Shown here: one piece after another, positions 1 to 10,174 of the stretch
How positions within the stretch are numbered: the first letter of the stretch is position 1
Layout: each line of letters begins with the position of its first letter
Source: Synanceia verrucosa
Lineage: Eukaryota; Chordata; Actinopteri; Perciformes; Synanceiidae
Assembly: GCA_029721515.1 (NCBI GenBank)
Contig: CM056562.1
Span: 6,703,267-6,767,266 of the forward strand
Reading direction: 5' to 3'
Length of the DNA: 64,000 bases
Notes under the pieces: generated by a model
What the model saw: only the letters and a program-made list of their open reading frames with translations
Told to the model about the DNA's origin: nothing
The model's database searches: none
Translations under genes and position numbers: made by a program

Positions 1-697
1 CCTCCTCTAGTTGCAAAAACTGAGCAATAAATGTTACTTTTTAAGCACAATTAATGCAATTAGTGCCGCTGCAAACCCACACCCCGTTGTGATGACACGC
101 ATACACACACTCACTAATTGTCGCTTTCTCCTGATCTTCTACATGAGGGGAGTAATTAGTTGCAAAATGTGACTAAATGGTTACAATCTGCAGCCTTGGG
201 TATAGTTAAACTAAATAACATGATACTATAAAAAAATAGACATGCTTGGCATGATGGTAAGTGATGACACATTAAAAGGTCAGAATGATGCGCTGGGAAT
301 TTTGAAGGTAATTTCAAGGAAGAGTTACATTTAGAAAGTGATATACAACGTTTTAGAAATAAACACTATTTAGTGTGAACTTCAAGGATGTAAACTCAGT
401 GAAGAAATCAATGATGCCAACACACAATACCGTCCAAAGGAGAGGACAGAGAGACGCAATAAACCAGCAATCAGTGCAATTTGATTAGCCTGTTCATTGG
501 CTGTGTGTGCTTTTCCTAATCTCATTGGATCCACTGCATTCTGAACACAAGCAGCATGACATTCCTGATGTTATTGGCTGTTTTGAATGCAGGGGCTTTT
601 TTGATTGTATTTTTGTCTTCTTGACAGACTAGAACACATCCAAACAGATCAGCCTTTGTCTTTTCAATGCCGTGTTACACTTGCAGTTGTGTGTGAG

Positions 698-721
698 TGA
701 GTGAGTGTGTGTGTGTGTGTG
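698..721. repeat. (GT)n microsatellite
   Basis: A short GT run follows a gtgagtgagtgagt stretch. Confidence 0.9.
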
Positions 722-1138
722 GGTAGGAGGGATGGACAAGCTAGCTTACCTGTGTTTTTTTTTAGCTTTAGAATCCAATGAATTATAACATTAACTCATT
801 GTTTGCCAGCCCTTTTATAAAAACGAGTGCCTTGTTCCAGCATTTTTGGCCATTTTGAGTCATCTTTCGTGATGCACAGAATATTTTCTACTACGACTCT
901 GAAAACACAGAATAGCTCAAATGAAAGAAGAGATTCTCTATTTCAGTTTCCTTCTTGTTTTATCTGGAGGAGAGTAGAGGTCACTTTCACCAAAATCACC
1001 ACTTTTTTCCCAGATTCCGTTTTGTTTTGCTCTCTAATCACGATCGTCTCCACTTCCTGCTTTGATCTCTGTGGTGTATGCCGTCTCCTTATGTCCCGAC
1101 TACAAATCCCAGAAGCCCCAAAATGACTCACAGGCCAG

Positions 1139-1315
1139 AGCCAACTAGTGTTTACTGTTGTGTATTACAGATGGTGTACAAAAAAACATGTAACTACCTT
1201 TGAACCAATCCCACGACAGAATTGAATGTTCTACAATTCTGTCGTGGGATTGGTTCAAAGGTAGTTACATGTTTTTGTACGCCATCTTTAATACACAACA
1301 GTAAAGACTAATTGG
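1139..1315. repeat. Long hairpin, about 85-bp arms, 9-base loop
   Basis: Arms 1139-1224 and 1234-1315 are reverse complements with only a few mismatches, around the loop aatgttcta. Part of an arm is acgacagaattg / caattctgtcgt. It is absent from the second piggyBac-like copy, so it is likely a nested MITE or a fold-back expansion. Confidence 0.9.
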
Positions 1316-1397
1316 CGGAACTCTCTCTATTCTATATACGGCTTTGTTACAGGCTGCATGAGAGCGCCCTCTTGTGCCTGCTGCCAAAAAAAGGAAA

Positions 1398-1435
1398 GAC
1401 ATATATATATATACTCGTGTATATATATATACACA

Positions 1436-1484
<49 letters not shown>
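1398..1484. repeat. Compound (TA)n/(GT)n microsatellite
   Basis: Runs of AT broken by gt and ac steps (tactcgtgta, tacacacgtgtgtgta) give overlapping spurious ORFs on both strands. Confidence 0.95.
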
Positions 1485-1488
<4 letters not shown>

Positions 1489-1745
1489 TTATGGCAGTCA
1501 AGCCTTGTATTTTAAAGGACGGAAATATACGTCTTTGGTACTCAAAGAGTTAAGGGGGAAACAAATTTCAATAGCCTCCTTGGGTATTTCATTCTTTGCT
1601 GTTACTCTTGAAGTACAAGGAAAAGGTATTTTGTGTTTTTGCATGAATTTGAGATTTGTGAACGGTGACAGGGCATCTGTAGAGTTGTATAGCATACTGT
1701 CATTTCCTTGTTACGAATGCCCAAACAAATCCTATGTGTATATGT

Positions 1746-2188
1746 ACACACACTGATCAGGCCTAACATTCAGACCACTGACGACACTGACACTGGTGAA
1801 GTGAATAACACTGATTATCTCTTCATTATGGCTTGCGGGATATATAAGGCAACAACATTTAGTCCTCAGAGTTGATGTTAGAAGCAGGAAAAATGTTCCA
1901 GCTTCAGGATTTAAGTGAGTTTGACACTAAGAAGCAAACAGTGATGTCTAGAGGACTGGATCAGAGCATCTCCAGACCTGCAGCTCTGGTGGGCTGTTCC
2001 TGGTCTGCAGTGGTCAGGATCTATGAACAGTGGACCAAGGAAGGAACCAGAGACAGGGTCTTGAGAAGACAAGGATCACATAGAAATGAGTCAGATACCA
2101 CAGAGCAGAGCAGTTTGTTGAGTATGGGGCTGTTATGGCAGAAAAATGGAACTTTAGGCAGGTGGTCTTGATGTTATACCGGATAACG
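1746..2188 (+). mobile_element. Tc1-like transposon, internally deleted, with transposase N-terminal remnant
   Basis: The 5' end reads cactgatcaggcctaacatt and the 3' end ggtggtcttgatgttata, the inverted termini of a common fish Tc1-like family. The open frame at 1872-2171 gives KMFQLQDLSEFDTKKQTVMS, RGLDQSISRPAALVGCSWSA and VVRIYEQWTKEGT. This is the N-terminal helix-turn-helix of the transposase. The frame then jumps to sequence near the 3' end, so the catalytic DDE part is missing and the copy is dead. A shorter relative lies at 12213-12446. Confidence 0.8.
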
Positions 2189-2701
2189 TAACATAACACT
2201 TCCCGGTATGCAACAGCACAATTTCATATAGAAATTTCCAGATTTTATGGTATAATCCTAAATTATCTGGGCAGAGAGCTCATTGCTGGCCTGCTTTGTC
2301 TCTCAGGTATAATAGTTGACATGGTTAGGAGAACCTACCAGCTGATCCAAGACCAGTTCTTATGTTCTACCCATCAGTATGACTCTGTGTATATTATTTC
2401 TACCTGCAGTACTTTTATTCCTAAATAATAGCTGTTTACCAGCATGACTGTAATGACATGTTATGCAGTACAGTCAGATTTGTTTTTATGTGATTGAACA
2501 TCTCTCCCTTGGTACAGTATGTCACAGAAACCAGCACCATGCTTGACTTTGACTGGAATATGTTGGAAATATTTTAATGTGACAGAAAACAACATTGCTG
2601 GAGGAATATAAAGTAATATACAGCAGGTTAAGAAAGGGATGAAGTAGTTACTGTAATGAATTAAGGCGGTAAGCTTGTAGCTAAATGACCTTCACCCACC
2701 C

Positions 2702-2703
<2 letters not shown>

Positions 2704-2753
<50 letters not shown>

Positions 2754-2885
2754 GGGGGCCTCCAGCCTCCTGTCTGGCACAGGTGGTGCTGAGCAGCAGC
2801 ATCCCAGCTAAGATGCTAAGATGCTAACGCCACACTAATCCTAGGGTACTTTAGGAAGCAACAGATCCCAATCCCCACACCCCCC

Positions 2886-2941
<56 letters not shown>
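2704..2941. repeat. (GT)25 and (CA)27 tracts in inverted arrangement
   Basis: 2704-2753 is (GT)n ending gttgggggcc. 2879-2941 begins ccccccaacaca and continues as (CA)n. The G-run and the dinucleotides are thus complementary in inverted order, about 58-bp arms around 125 bp. Confidence 0.9.
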
Positions 2942-2942
<1 letters not shown>

Positions 2943-3285
2943 CACACCCCAGTGAAGGGGTTAGGATGACGGTCTGGGCTGTGGGGTGTCAGTCAGTCAC
3001 TCTCCAGCTCTGTCAGCAGCACAGCGGTGGCCACCATGCTTCAAGGAGCCACCACCATCTACTGGACTGTAGTGGTACTGCAGGAGAGGAGAGGCGGAAA
3101 AAAGACCAGAGGAATATATAGGAGAGAAAAAAGGAAGAGAGAGGAAAATTAATTTAATATTCATTAATATTCATTGTCTTTTTCTCACAGTACTGTGAGT
3201 CTGCAGTATGTTGCAAATGTGCTTATGAGTGTTTGTATGTGCCTCCATATTTACCAGCTGAGGGAGCACAGGGGCACCAGGACAG

Positions 3286-3287
<2 letters not shown>

Positions 3288-3321
<34 letters not shown>
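3288..3321. repeat. (GT)n microsatellite
   Basis: A GT run of about 16 units starts after acagcct. Confidence 0.9.
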
Positions 3322-3322
<1 letters not shown>

Positions 3323-3713
3323 CCAGCGCAGCCTACTAGGAGGTGCAGCTGGCTGTGTGAAATCTCTTAGTCGCCCCCAAGGGATGGCCACTCTCCCCTG
3401 GGTTCCCACTCAGTCTGGCCGCCCTGTGGCTGCCCTGTCCTGTCCTGCCTCTCTGTCACTGTCATACAACTTTAACTGTCTACACTCTCTATTCACTCCT
3501 GTTCAAACTCTTGCTGTCTCTTGCACAGCCCTTCTCTTTTCCCTCGTCCTGCTCCACTCTAGCATCTTCTCCATCTGTAGGCTGCTGTAGCCTCCATGTC
3601 ATCTCATCCCACAGACTGGGCCACAGGATTGTACACTTAGCACTATACCTTTAAACCCAGCTGCAGCCCCAGCTTCACACTGAAACCTCCTTCCAGCCTT
3701 GTATGATCATTAG

Positions 3714-4071
3714 TCCATTTTCTACCTCTTATCCTCTCATAGGGTCGTGGGGGGGCTGGAGCCTATCCCAGCTGTCTTAGGGTGGAAGGCAGGGTACACC
3801 CTGGACAAGTCTCCAGTTCATCACAGGACACATAGAGACAGACAACCACTCACACTCACATTCACACCTACGGTCAATTTAAATTAGACAATTAACCTAA
3901 TCCCCATGCATGTTTTTGGATGGTGGGAGGAAGCCGGAGAACCCAGAGAGAACCCACGCAGACAAGAGGAGAACATGCAAACTCCACACAGAAAGGCACC
4001 GGGCCGGGAATTGAACCAGTACCTTCTTGCTGTGAGGCGACAGTGCTAACCACTACACCACTGTGCCGCCC
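3714..4071 (-). mobile_element. tRNA-like SINE with ATGG-type tail (copy A)
   Basis: On the - strand it begins ggcggcacagtggtgtagtg, has a box B-like ttcaattcccggcc, then gtgtggagtttgcatgttct and a tail ending near gaggtagaaaatgg. It is about 85-90% alike to copies at 7776-8125 and 17880-18252. The flanks gatcatta/gatgatta may be a decayed target duplication. Confidence 0.85.
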
Positions 4072-7000
4072 TGATGATTAAACAAGTGGTAAAAACTGCC
4101 CTTTAATATAGGTAGGTACTGTATATAGGTAGCACAAGCACCAGTGATCGCTGCATTTGAAGCACTAATGCACACTCAGTCACACCAGTCCAGCCCCGAT
4201 GTGCTAATGAGACTAATGCACTGTAAGTGGATTGCCTTTAAAGAACCTGGATTCGCCTTAAGATGTCTGAGCAGACTGGAGTTAGAACTGCTGGGGTCGA
4301 GGTCATGCACTAAACAGACTGTACGTGAAAAAGACTTTCTTCGTTAGTCTTAACTAATTTCTTTCTGTCAACACTGCAGGTGTCATTTGCAGCTCTGTCT
4401 TCTTGCTTCTCCACCTCATGCACAGTCTGTCAGACTGAAGTCTCTCTGCACAGTTCTCCACTTTCATAATCCCCACTGTCGTCATTACTCCACACAGTCA
4501 CCTCCCCCTTCTCCCTCACTTCCTTAAACCATTAGTTATTTGCCTGATGTTTAGCTAATCTCTCCTCCTCCTCCTCCTCCCTGTGTATTACTGCTTTTAC
4601 TCAAGCATCAGAAGCTAATGCTCACATACACAAGCCCTCTGCACGTTGTTGTGTCTGGATGTGCTTTGACCTTTGCTTATTAGAAGACCAGCTTAACCAG
4701 CTGGTCACTTATTTCAGCTGGTTGAAGCCTCCACACAGTTATTTGCTTTTCATTGAACTGTAATACTTGAGGTCTACTCACTTAAATTGAATTCCACAGT
4801 ACAAAGACATGCTTTTATTCTTTAATACAATTGAAACAATATGTATTTTTTTTAATTTTTGATTTATCTATCAACCAACCATGTGGTCTAAAATGATCAG
4901 AGACTAGTGATGTCAAGGTGACAACCTTATCGTTTTATCTGATCAACTGTCCAAAGCCAGATATTCAATATGTTCAGTTTACAAGCATTAGAAAGGAGAA
5001 ACTCAGTTGCATTTTAGAAGCTTCCACCAGCCAACTACATTTTTGCCTTTTTTGTCATTTCCTAAACAATTTCATTGATTAAAGGCACGGTAGCTTTCCA
5101 CTGGTGTTCAAATGTATGTTTTCATGTCAAAATGTTATTTTCTCAAGCCCTCCTAAAAACCTCATCCCATGACACCTGACGTTGGTTTCTGCACGAAGAT
5201 TCTCCTATATATACAGAAAATATACATCCTTATATGTATATAAAATTTTCTTTATGGTCAGTGTATTAATTACAAACAGTAACTTACCTGCACAGAAGTG
5301 ATGTACTGCGTTACGTAAGTAGTAACACACACAGGCTAACCAATGCTGTGATAAACCAGCAACTCCTGCATGGAAAAATAAATATTTTTATGATTGGAGT
5401 GTGGCGGCTTTGAAGGTATGCTAGTGTTCACAATATTCATAACCTTATTTTTAGCTTCATGATTAGCTTACTTTGGTAAACTATGGTGATGCTTTTAAAT
5501 GGCCAGACGACACACTCCTGTCCCTGCTGGTGAGCTGCTGTGTATGTGCTGGAACGTGGCAGAACCTCCCCTCCGCCCTCACTGCCTCCGCCTACCTCTA
5601 TACACCACCACCAGCACCACCCACCACCCTTCCAGCTCCCAGAGCGCCAGTCACACAGCCCCGTCTCTGCGCCATCTGCATATCAGCTCCTGCCTCGGCC
5701 AAAGCATTAAATTAAATCCCTGTTTGGGTTGATTAACAAATGGCTGGTGAGCTCACATAGTTATGGAGTTATTTATTTAATTGTCATGAAGGTTTTTCCA
5801 GCCTTTTTTCATCTGTTTCATTCTCTGTTGAAACATGACATCTGAAAGCAGGAGAGCAGATGTGTTCCGGTGTCCTGAAGGAGCGGAGATTCTGGAAAGT
5901 TTGTATGTCTTATTTCAGTTTTGCTGGCTGACATTCAGCCTCAAATTTTATACCTGTATCCTATTTTCCCTATCTGCATTTCTTTCTCGTTCTCTCCCCT
6001 TTCCCCCTCTGTCCTAAAATGAATAGTTAATCAGTCCCCCAATTGAGTGACAGTTAGTCGGTGCGTTGTTGTAATTGTCCAATCAGAGAGCTTGGAAAGG
6101 AACCAGTCACAGCTGATTCATCTCTCCCTCTTACTGCTAAATCCACAAGCTGCAACTGGCAAAGTGTGCCAGCAAGATCATTTCTGCTAGAAATTCCAAA
6201 ATGTCTTTTTTAAAGTCTTGATGTATTTTTAATTTGTAGTTTGTGGCACCAAAACTTGAAAACACGTGTTTTTAGGGCAGAGACATGGGTAAAGTTTGTC
6301 ACCTTAACTTTAAGAAGGATTCTAATCCATTCTTTAACACTTGACTGGGGCAAGGAAAGTACAGTGGTTGTTTTTATTTATTTTTGAATGTGTCACAGTG
6401 TTATGAAATATTCTATAAAAGGATTAGGAATAGTTAAGAAAAGTTGGAGTGTAAATCCAAATAAGACATCAAGTTACAGATTGCTTTACTGCACAATATC
6501 TTTCGTCTGTTTTTAACAATTTAAGCCAGAATTTGAATACACCTCAAAGTAGTTTCTCTTATCTTCCTAAATAACCTGTGTTCCTTAGATATTTCAGATC
6601 ACCCACATTGTCCTGTACTCCTGATATCCTGACATACAAACAAGAAACAAGACAGTCCTGTTGTCTTAAGCTCTGTATAGTGTAGTATTTACTAATTGGC
6701 CCTAAGGGAAAAGTAAAGTTGTGCAGAAAACTAAATGAAACTGAAGTAAGGAGGCCGAGAGAGATGGTGTGGGAAGGAGACCGGCTGTTCTGTTTTCTCC
6801 AGCAGTCCAAACTAGAGACATGTGGCTCCCCAGACAAGCTGTCCAGAGTGGGAGAGCTCGCTGGACTCATTACAGGCAGGGCCAAGACGGGATAGCTTGA
6901 CAGAACACCATTGGATCATTCGGAGGATTGGAATGGGCCAGACAGAGCTGTGTTCGTTTGTGTGTGAGTGCACGCTTGTGTTTGTTTGGAACGCCATGTG

Positions 7001-7075
7001 TGGACAACTGTCCATCTCCTCTCTCCGTCTGTGCCACCCCTGGCTGCCCCCTCCCCCGCCCCCCAGTGGATGTGT

Positions 7076-7078
<3 letters not shown>

Positions 7079-7120
<42 letters not shown>
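7079..7120. repeat. (CA)n microsatellite
   Basis: About 20 CA units; gives spurious His/Thr- and Cys/Val-rich ORFs on both strands. Confidence 0.95.
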
Positions 7121-7126
<6 letters not shown>

Positions 7127-7775
7127 TGCGCACACTGTCTAGGCCCGGCCAGAAGGATTGCTTAAATGTTTTCAGTTGTACTGGACAGCTGAGCGATGAA
7201 GTGGCCAGCCACAGGCTTCCATTGGTTGGACACTTCATCAGGAAACTGACTCAGAGAAATGACTGGACTTGGACCAGCAAGCCAGTCCTTGCTGCCAGTT
7301 TATAATAGTTTATCAGTTTAACTTTGTCTTTATTCTCATCCATTTTGTCAGTCAGTAACATCTCTTTCTCCTATCCATCTTGAAGTTAACTAGTTTTTCT
7401 GTTATTTCTGTCTTTAGATAGACCTCAGATATTTCCATTAAGTTGAACAATGATGCCTACAAAACTATTACTCAGTTCTGATTTCAAGGCTATTATATTG
7501 CCTTGCATTATGATTATATATAGCCTTTAGTATTGTGTCCATCCCTATAACTTACATTTGAAAAAAACTTTGACAGCTTTCTTAATAATGGATCCCAACA
7601 GGAAAATACATTACAGTCATATAATGAATACTAATGCAAATATTCTTCTAGTAGGATTTAAACTCGTTAGGCTTGGTAACTCATTCCGTACTCAGGGAAG
7701 CAAAAAAAAAAAAACTTAATGTATATTAAAATGCAGCCCTAATCTGTAGTACTATATTCAGTATTGGTTTGGTCA

Positions 7776-8125
7776 TGGTGTAGTGGTTAGCACTGTCACC
7801 TCACAGCAAGAAGGTACTGTGTTCGATTCCCGGCCCGGTGCCTTTCGGTGTGGAGTTTGCATGTTCTCCTCGTGTCTGTGTGGGTTCTCTCTGGTACTCC
7901 AGCTTCCTCCCACCATCCAAAAACATGCATGGGGATTAGGTTAATTGGTTAATTTAAATTCACCGTAGGTGTGAATGTGAGTGTGAGTGGTTGTCTGTCT
8001 CTATGTGTCCTGTGATGAACTGGAGACTTGTCCAGGGTGTAACCTGCCTTTCACCCTAAGACAGCTGGGATAGGCTCCAGCCCCCCATGTGATGATGAGT
8101 GGTAGAAAATGGATGGATGGATGGA
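7776..8125 (+). mobile_element. tRNA-like SINE with (ATGG)n tail (copy B), intact target duplication
   Basis: It starts tggtgtagtggttagcac (box A-like), has gttcgattcccgg (box B), and ends in aaaatggatggatggatgg. An exact 11-bp direct repeat TGGTTTGGTCA flanks it at 7765-7775 and 8126-8136, showing insertion by target-primed reverse transcription. It is not a functional tRNA gene: the cloverleaf is not completed. Confidence 0.9.
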
Positions 8126-8305
8126 TGGTTTGGTCAGAGCTGATGAGATATTTTCTTTCCACTCAATCCTTCTCCATCCCTTTTTGTTTGCTTTGCTTTC
8201 TTTTGTTCTTTGTTTGATGTTTCCCTCCATCACAGCACTCACTGTTTATCAGCAGGAAGTGATCCAAACAAATGGTTTGTTTCTGAAAGGACAGGGGAAG
8301 GAAAG

Positions 8306-8352
8306 AGACTGAGAGAGGAGAGGAGAGGAGAGCAGAGGAGAGGAGAGGACAG
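8306..8352. repeat. Purine (GAGAG)n minisatellite
   Basis: Tandem gaggagaggagagg units form a pure purine tract on the + strand. Confidence 0.8.
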
Positions 8353-8458
8353 GTGTGATTGGTAATCCTGATGATGGTCTGGTCTCTACAGTAGTTTCTA
8401 ATCCGTCTATCTGTATCTGCCCCAGTGTGGTGGTTCAGTCCCTCCCACCATCATCACC

Positions 8459-8670
8459 ACATACACACACACACGCACAGCCACACACACACACACACAA
8501 ATCACACACACACCTCCACCACTAGCAGCACCCAGAGGTACTGGCAGGCCCTGCAGTCGCATGGTCCCTTTGACGGAGCAGGTGTTTTTCTGCGACATGT
8601 TAACGAGCACAGCCTGCTGTCATATCCGCTTTAAATGGATGTCACAAATAGAACACATACACACACACAA

Positions 8671-8701
<31 letters not shown>

Positions 8702-8711
8702 CACACACACT
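8459..8711. repeat. Cluster of (CA)n microsatellites
   Basis: Interrupted CA runs at 8459-8513 and 8656-8711 flank a unique segment of about 140 bp. Confidence 0.9.
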
Positions 8712-9432
8712 GCCTATTCTCCTCTCCAAGTGAATTAGCCTAAAAAAGGTGATCAGAGCTGTGTGTCTGTTATGAGTGTGAGAATGCGTGCCTGCACATA
8801 TGCATCTTTGTCTATTAGCACGTCTTCACAAGGAGTGTAATTGTGTGTGTGTGTATGTCGAGGAACGGCTGGTTAATTAAAAGGGGTTGAGAGGTAGGGA
8901 ACATTTGTGTCCTTCCGTGTTTTTTTTATTTTTGTCGTTTGAATGGAGAACATGAAATGTTTACACAGCTCCCGGCATCGCAAAGAGTTGAGGTAGTCAC
9001 TTTCTTTCATCAGAGCTGCTTCTCGTGCATGTGTACGCACAGTTGCTTCCCTCTGTACTCATCGTGCCCTTGTCCAACTATGTGTGAACCCACACATGTG
9101 TGTACTTTAATCCATGTGTGTGTCCATGCTGTTTGCACAAAGTGTCATCCGCCTCTGCGGTGTGGAAATGTTTGACACTCATGTAATCCTGCAGCAGGTC
9201 ATCTGATAAAGCTGTGGTGCCACCTTAGTGCCAGTCTGTGCCAGCCGGTCGGGTAATACCGGCCACCAGCTGCTCAACAGATGTTGTTATTTGTTGCTGT
9301 GGTCTAAGAAGAGTCATTCTCTATGTCATCTTATCTCATCTCATCACTCTCCTCTTCTCCCCATTTGCTGATGACCAGTATTATGTGTGTCCATGTGTGT
9401 GTTTAAATTGTGAGTTCATACATGTGTTTGTG

Positions 9433-9435
<3 letters not shown>

Positions 9436-9467
<32 letters not shown>
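9436..9467. repeat. (GT)n microsatellite
   Basis: About 16 GT units. Confidence 0.95.
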
Positions 9468-9469
<2 letters not shown>

Positions 9470-9624
9470 GGAGAGAGGTCATCACCTCGACACCTGCCCA
9501 TGTATCAGCCAGATGATGTTTCTGGCATGGATAGCTTGCTTGTTGTCCTGGTAAACATGTTTTTGTCATTTTTTACATGATAATCCGATATGAATCTGGC
9601 AAGTACTGTGTGAGACAGAGATAT

Positions 9625-9626
<2 letters not shown>

Positions 9627-9683
<57 letters not shown>

Positions 9684-9702
9684 GTGTGTTTGTGTGTGTG
9701 TG
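9627..9702. repeat. Long (GT)n microsatellite near akt3 exon 2
   Basis: Nearly 38 GT units with two interruptions (gcg, ttt), about 205 bp upstream of the exon 2 acceptor. Confidence 0.95.
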
Positions 9703-9907
9703 ACAGAAGAGAGGCTCTTATCTGTCAAGGGAATAAAATCTGTATTTAACATCATCTGTGTTATCACTGTCCATATCATCATGATCATCATAATCATCAT
9801 TTAGCCAGAGTGCACTATTGCCTTCAGCGTCGTCATCACTCTTTCCCTCATGATATGATTCTGCTTGTCTCACCCCTTTTCCTCTTTATATCCGTCTCTT
9901 TCTTCAG

Positions 9908-10033
9908 GTGAATACATAAAGAACTGGCGGCCACGTTACTTCCTGCTGAAGACAGACGGCTCCTTCATCGGCTACAAAGAGAAACCTCAGGATGCAGACC
10001 TGCCCTACCCCCTAAATAACTTCTCTGTAGCAA
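9908..10033 (+). CDS. akt3: akt3 coding exon 2 (PH domain, first part)
   Basis: The exon is 126 nt, acceptor tcttcag|gt, donor gca a|gtacgt. It encodes GEYIKNWRPRYFLLK followed by TDGSFIGYKEKPQ and PLNNFSVA, residues 16-58. It contains Glu17, the position mutated in oncogenic E17K of AKT proteins, and Arg23/Arg25 of the phosphoinositide pocket. The entry phase needs one base from exon 1. The length matches the equivalent AKT-family exon. Confidence 0.97.
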
Positions 10034-10121
10034 GTACGTCACCTACCACACATACAGTATATCAGAATAGCCTCCATGTAGGCCCAGTGCTCTAAATCCT
10101 ACTGTACCTGTGTCTTTACAT

Positions 10122-10174
<53 letters not shown>

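Larger units (their letters stand above)
791..1553. mobile_element. piggyBac-like non-autonomous element (copy 1)
   Basis: The element is bounded by TTAA at both ends (791-794 and 1550-1553). Inward, the ends read ttaactcattgtttgcc and, from the other side, ttaactctttgagtacc, an imperfect terminal inverted repeat of the TTAACYCTTTGAGTGCC kind. TTAA is the piggyBac target duplication. Its body (825-1080) matches, in reverse, the body of 10354-11240. A hairpin (1139-1315) and a TA/GT microsatellite (1398-1484) lie inside. No transposase is present. Confidence 0.7.
1..9907 (+). other. akt3: akt3 intron 1 (3' part), repeat-rich, no exon found
   Basis: The stretch precedes exon 2, which starts with a splice acceptor in phase 1, so it is the end of intron 1. 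It holds two or more DNA-transposon derivatives, two SINEs and many microsatellites, listed separately. No AKT exon 1 sequence was seen. 4100-7060 and 8130-9430 otherwise look like plain unique DNA. Confidence 0.7.

Noticed and set aside
7771..7860. tRNA gene
   Set aside because: Box A and box B are present, but the sequence continues as a SINE with an ATGG tail and two sister copies.
1..9907. akt3 first coding exon
   Set aside because: I searched for the MSDVTIVKEGWVQKR-type sequence and did not find it; it should be upstream of the window.
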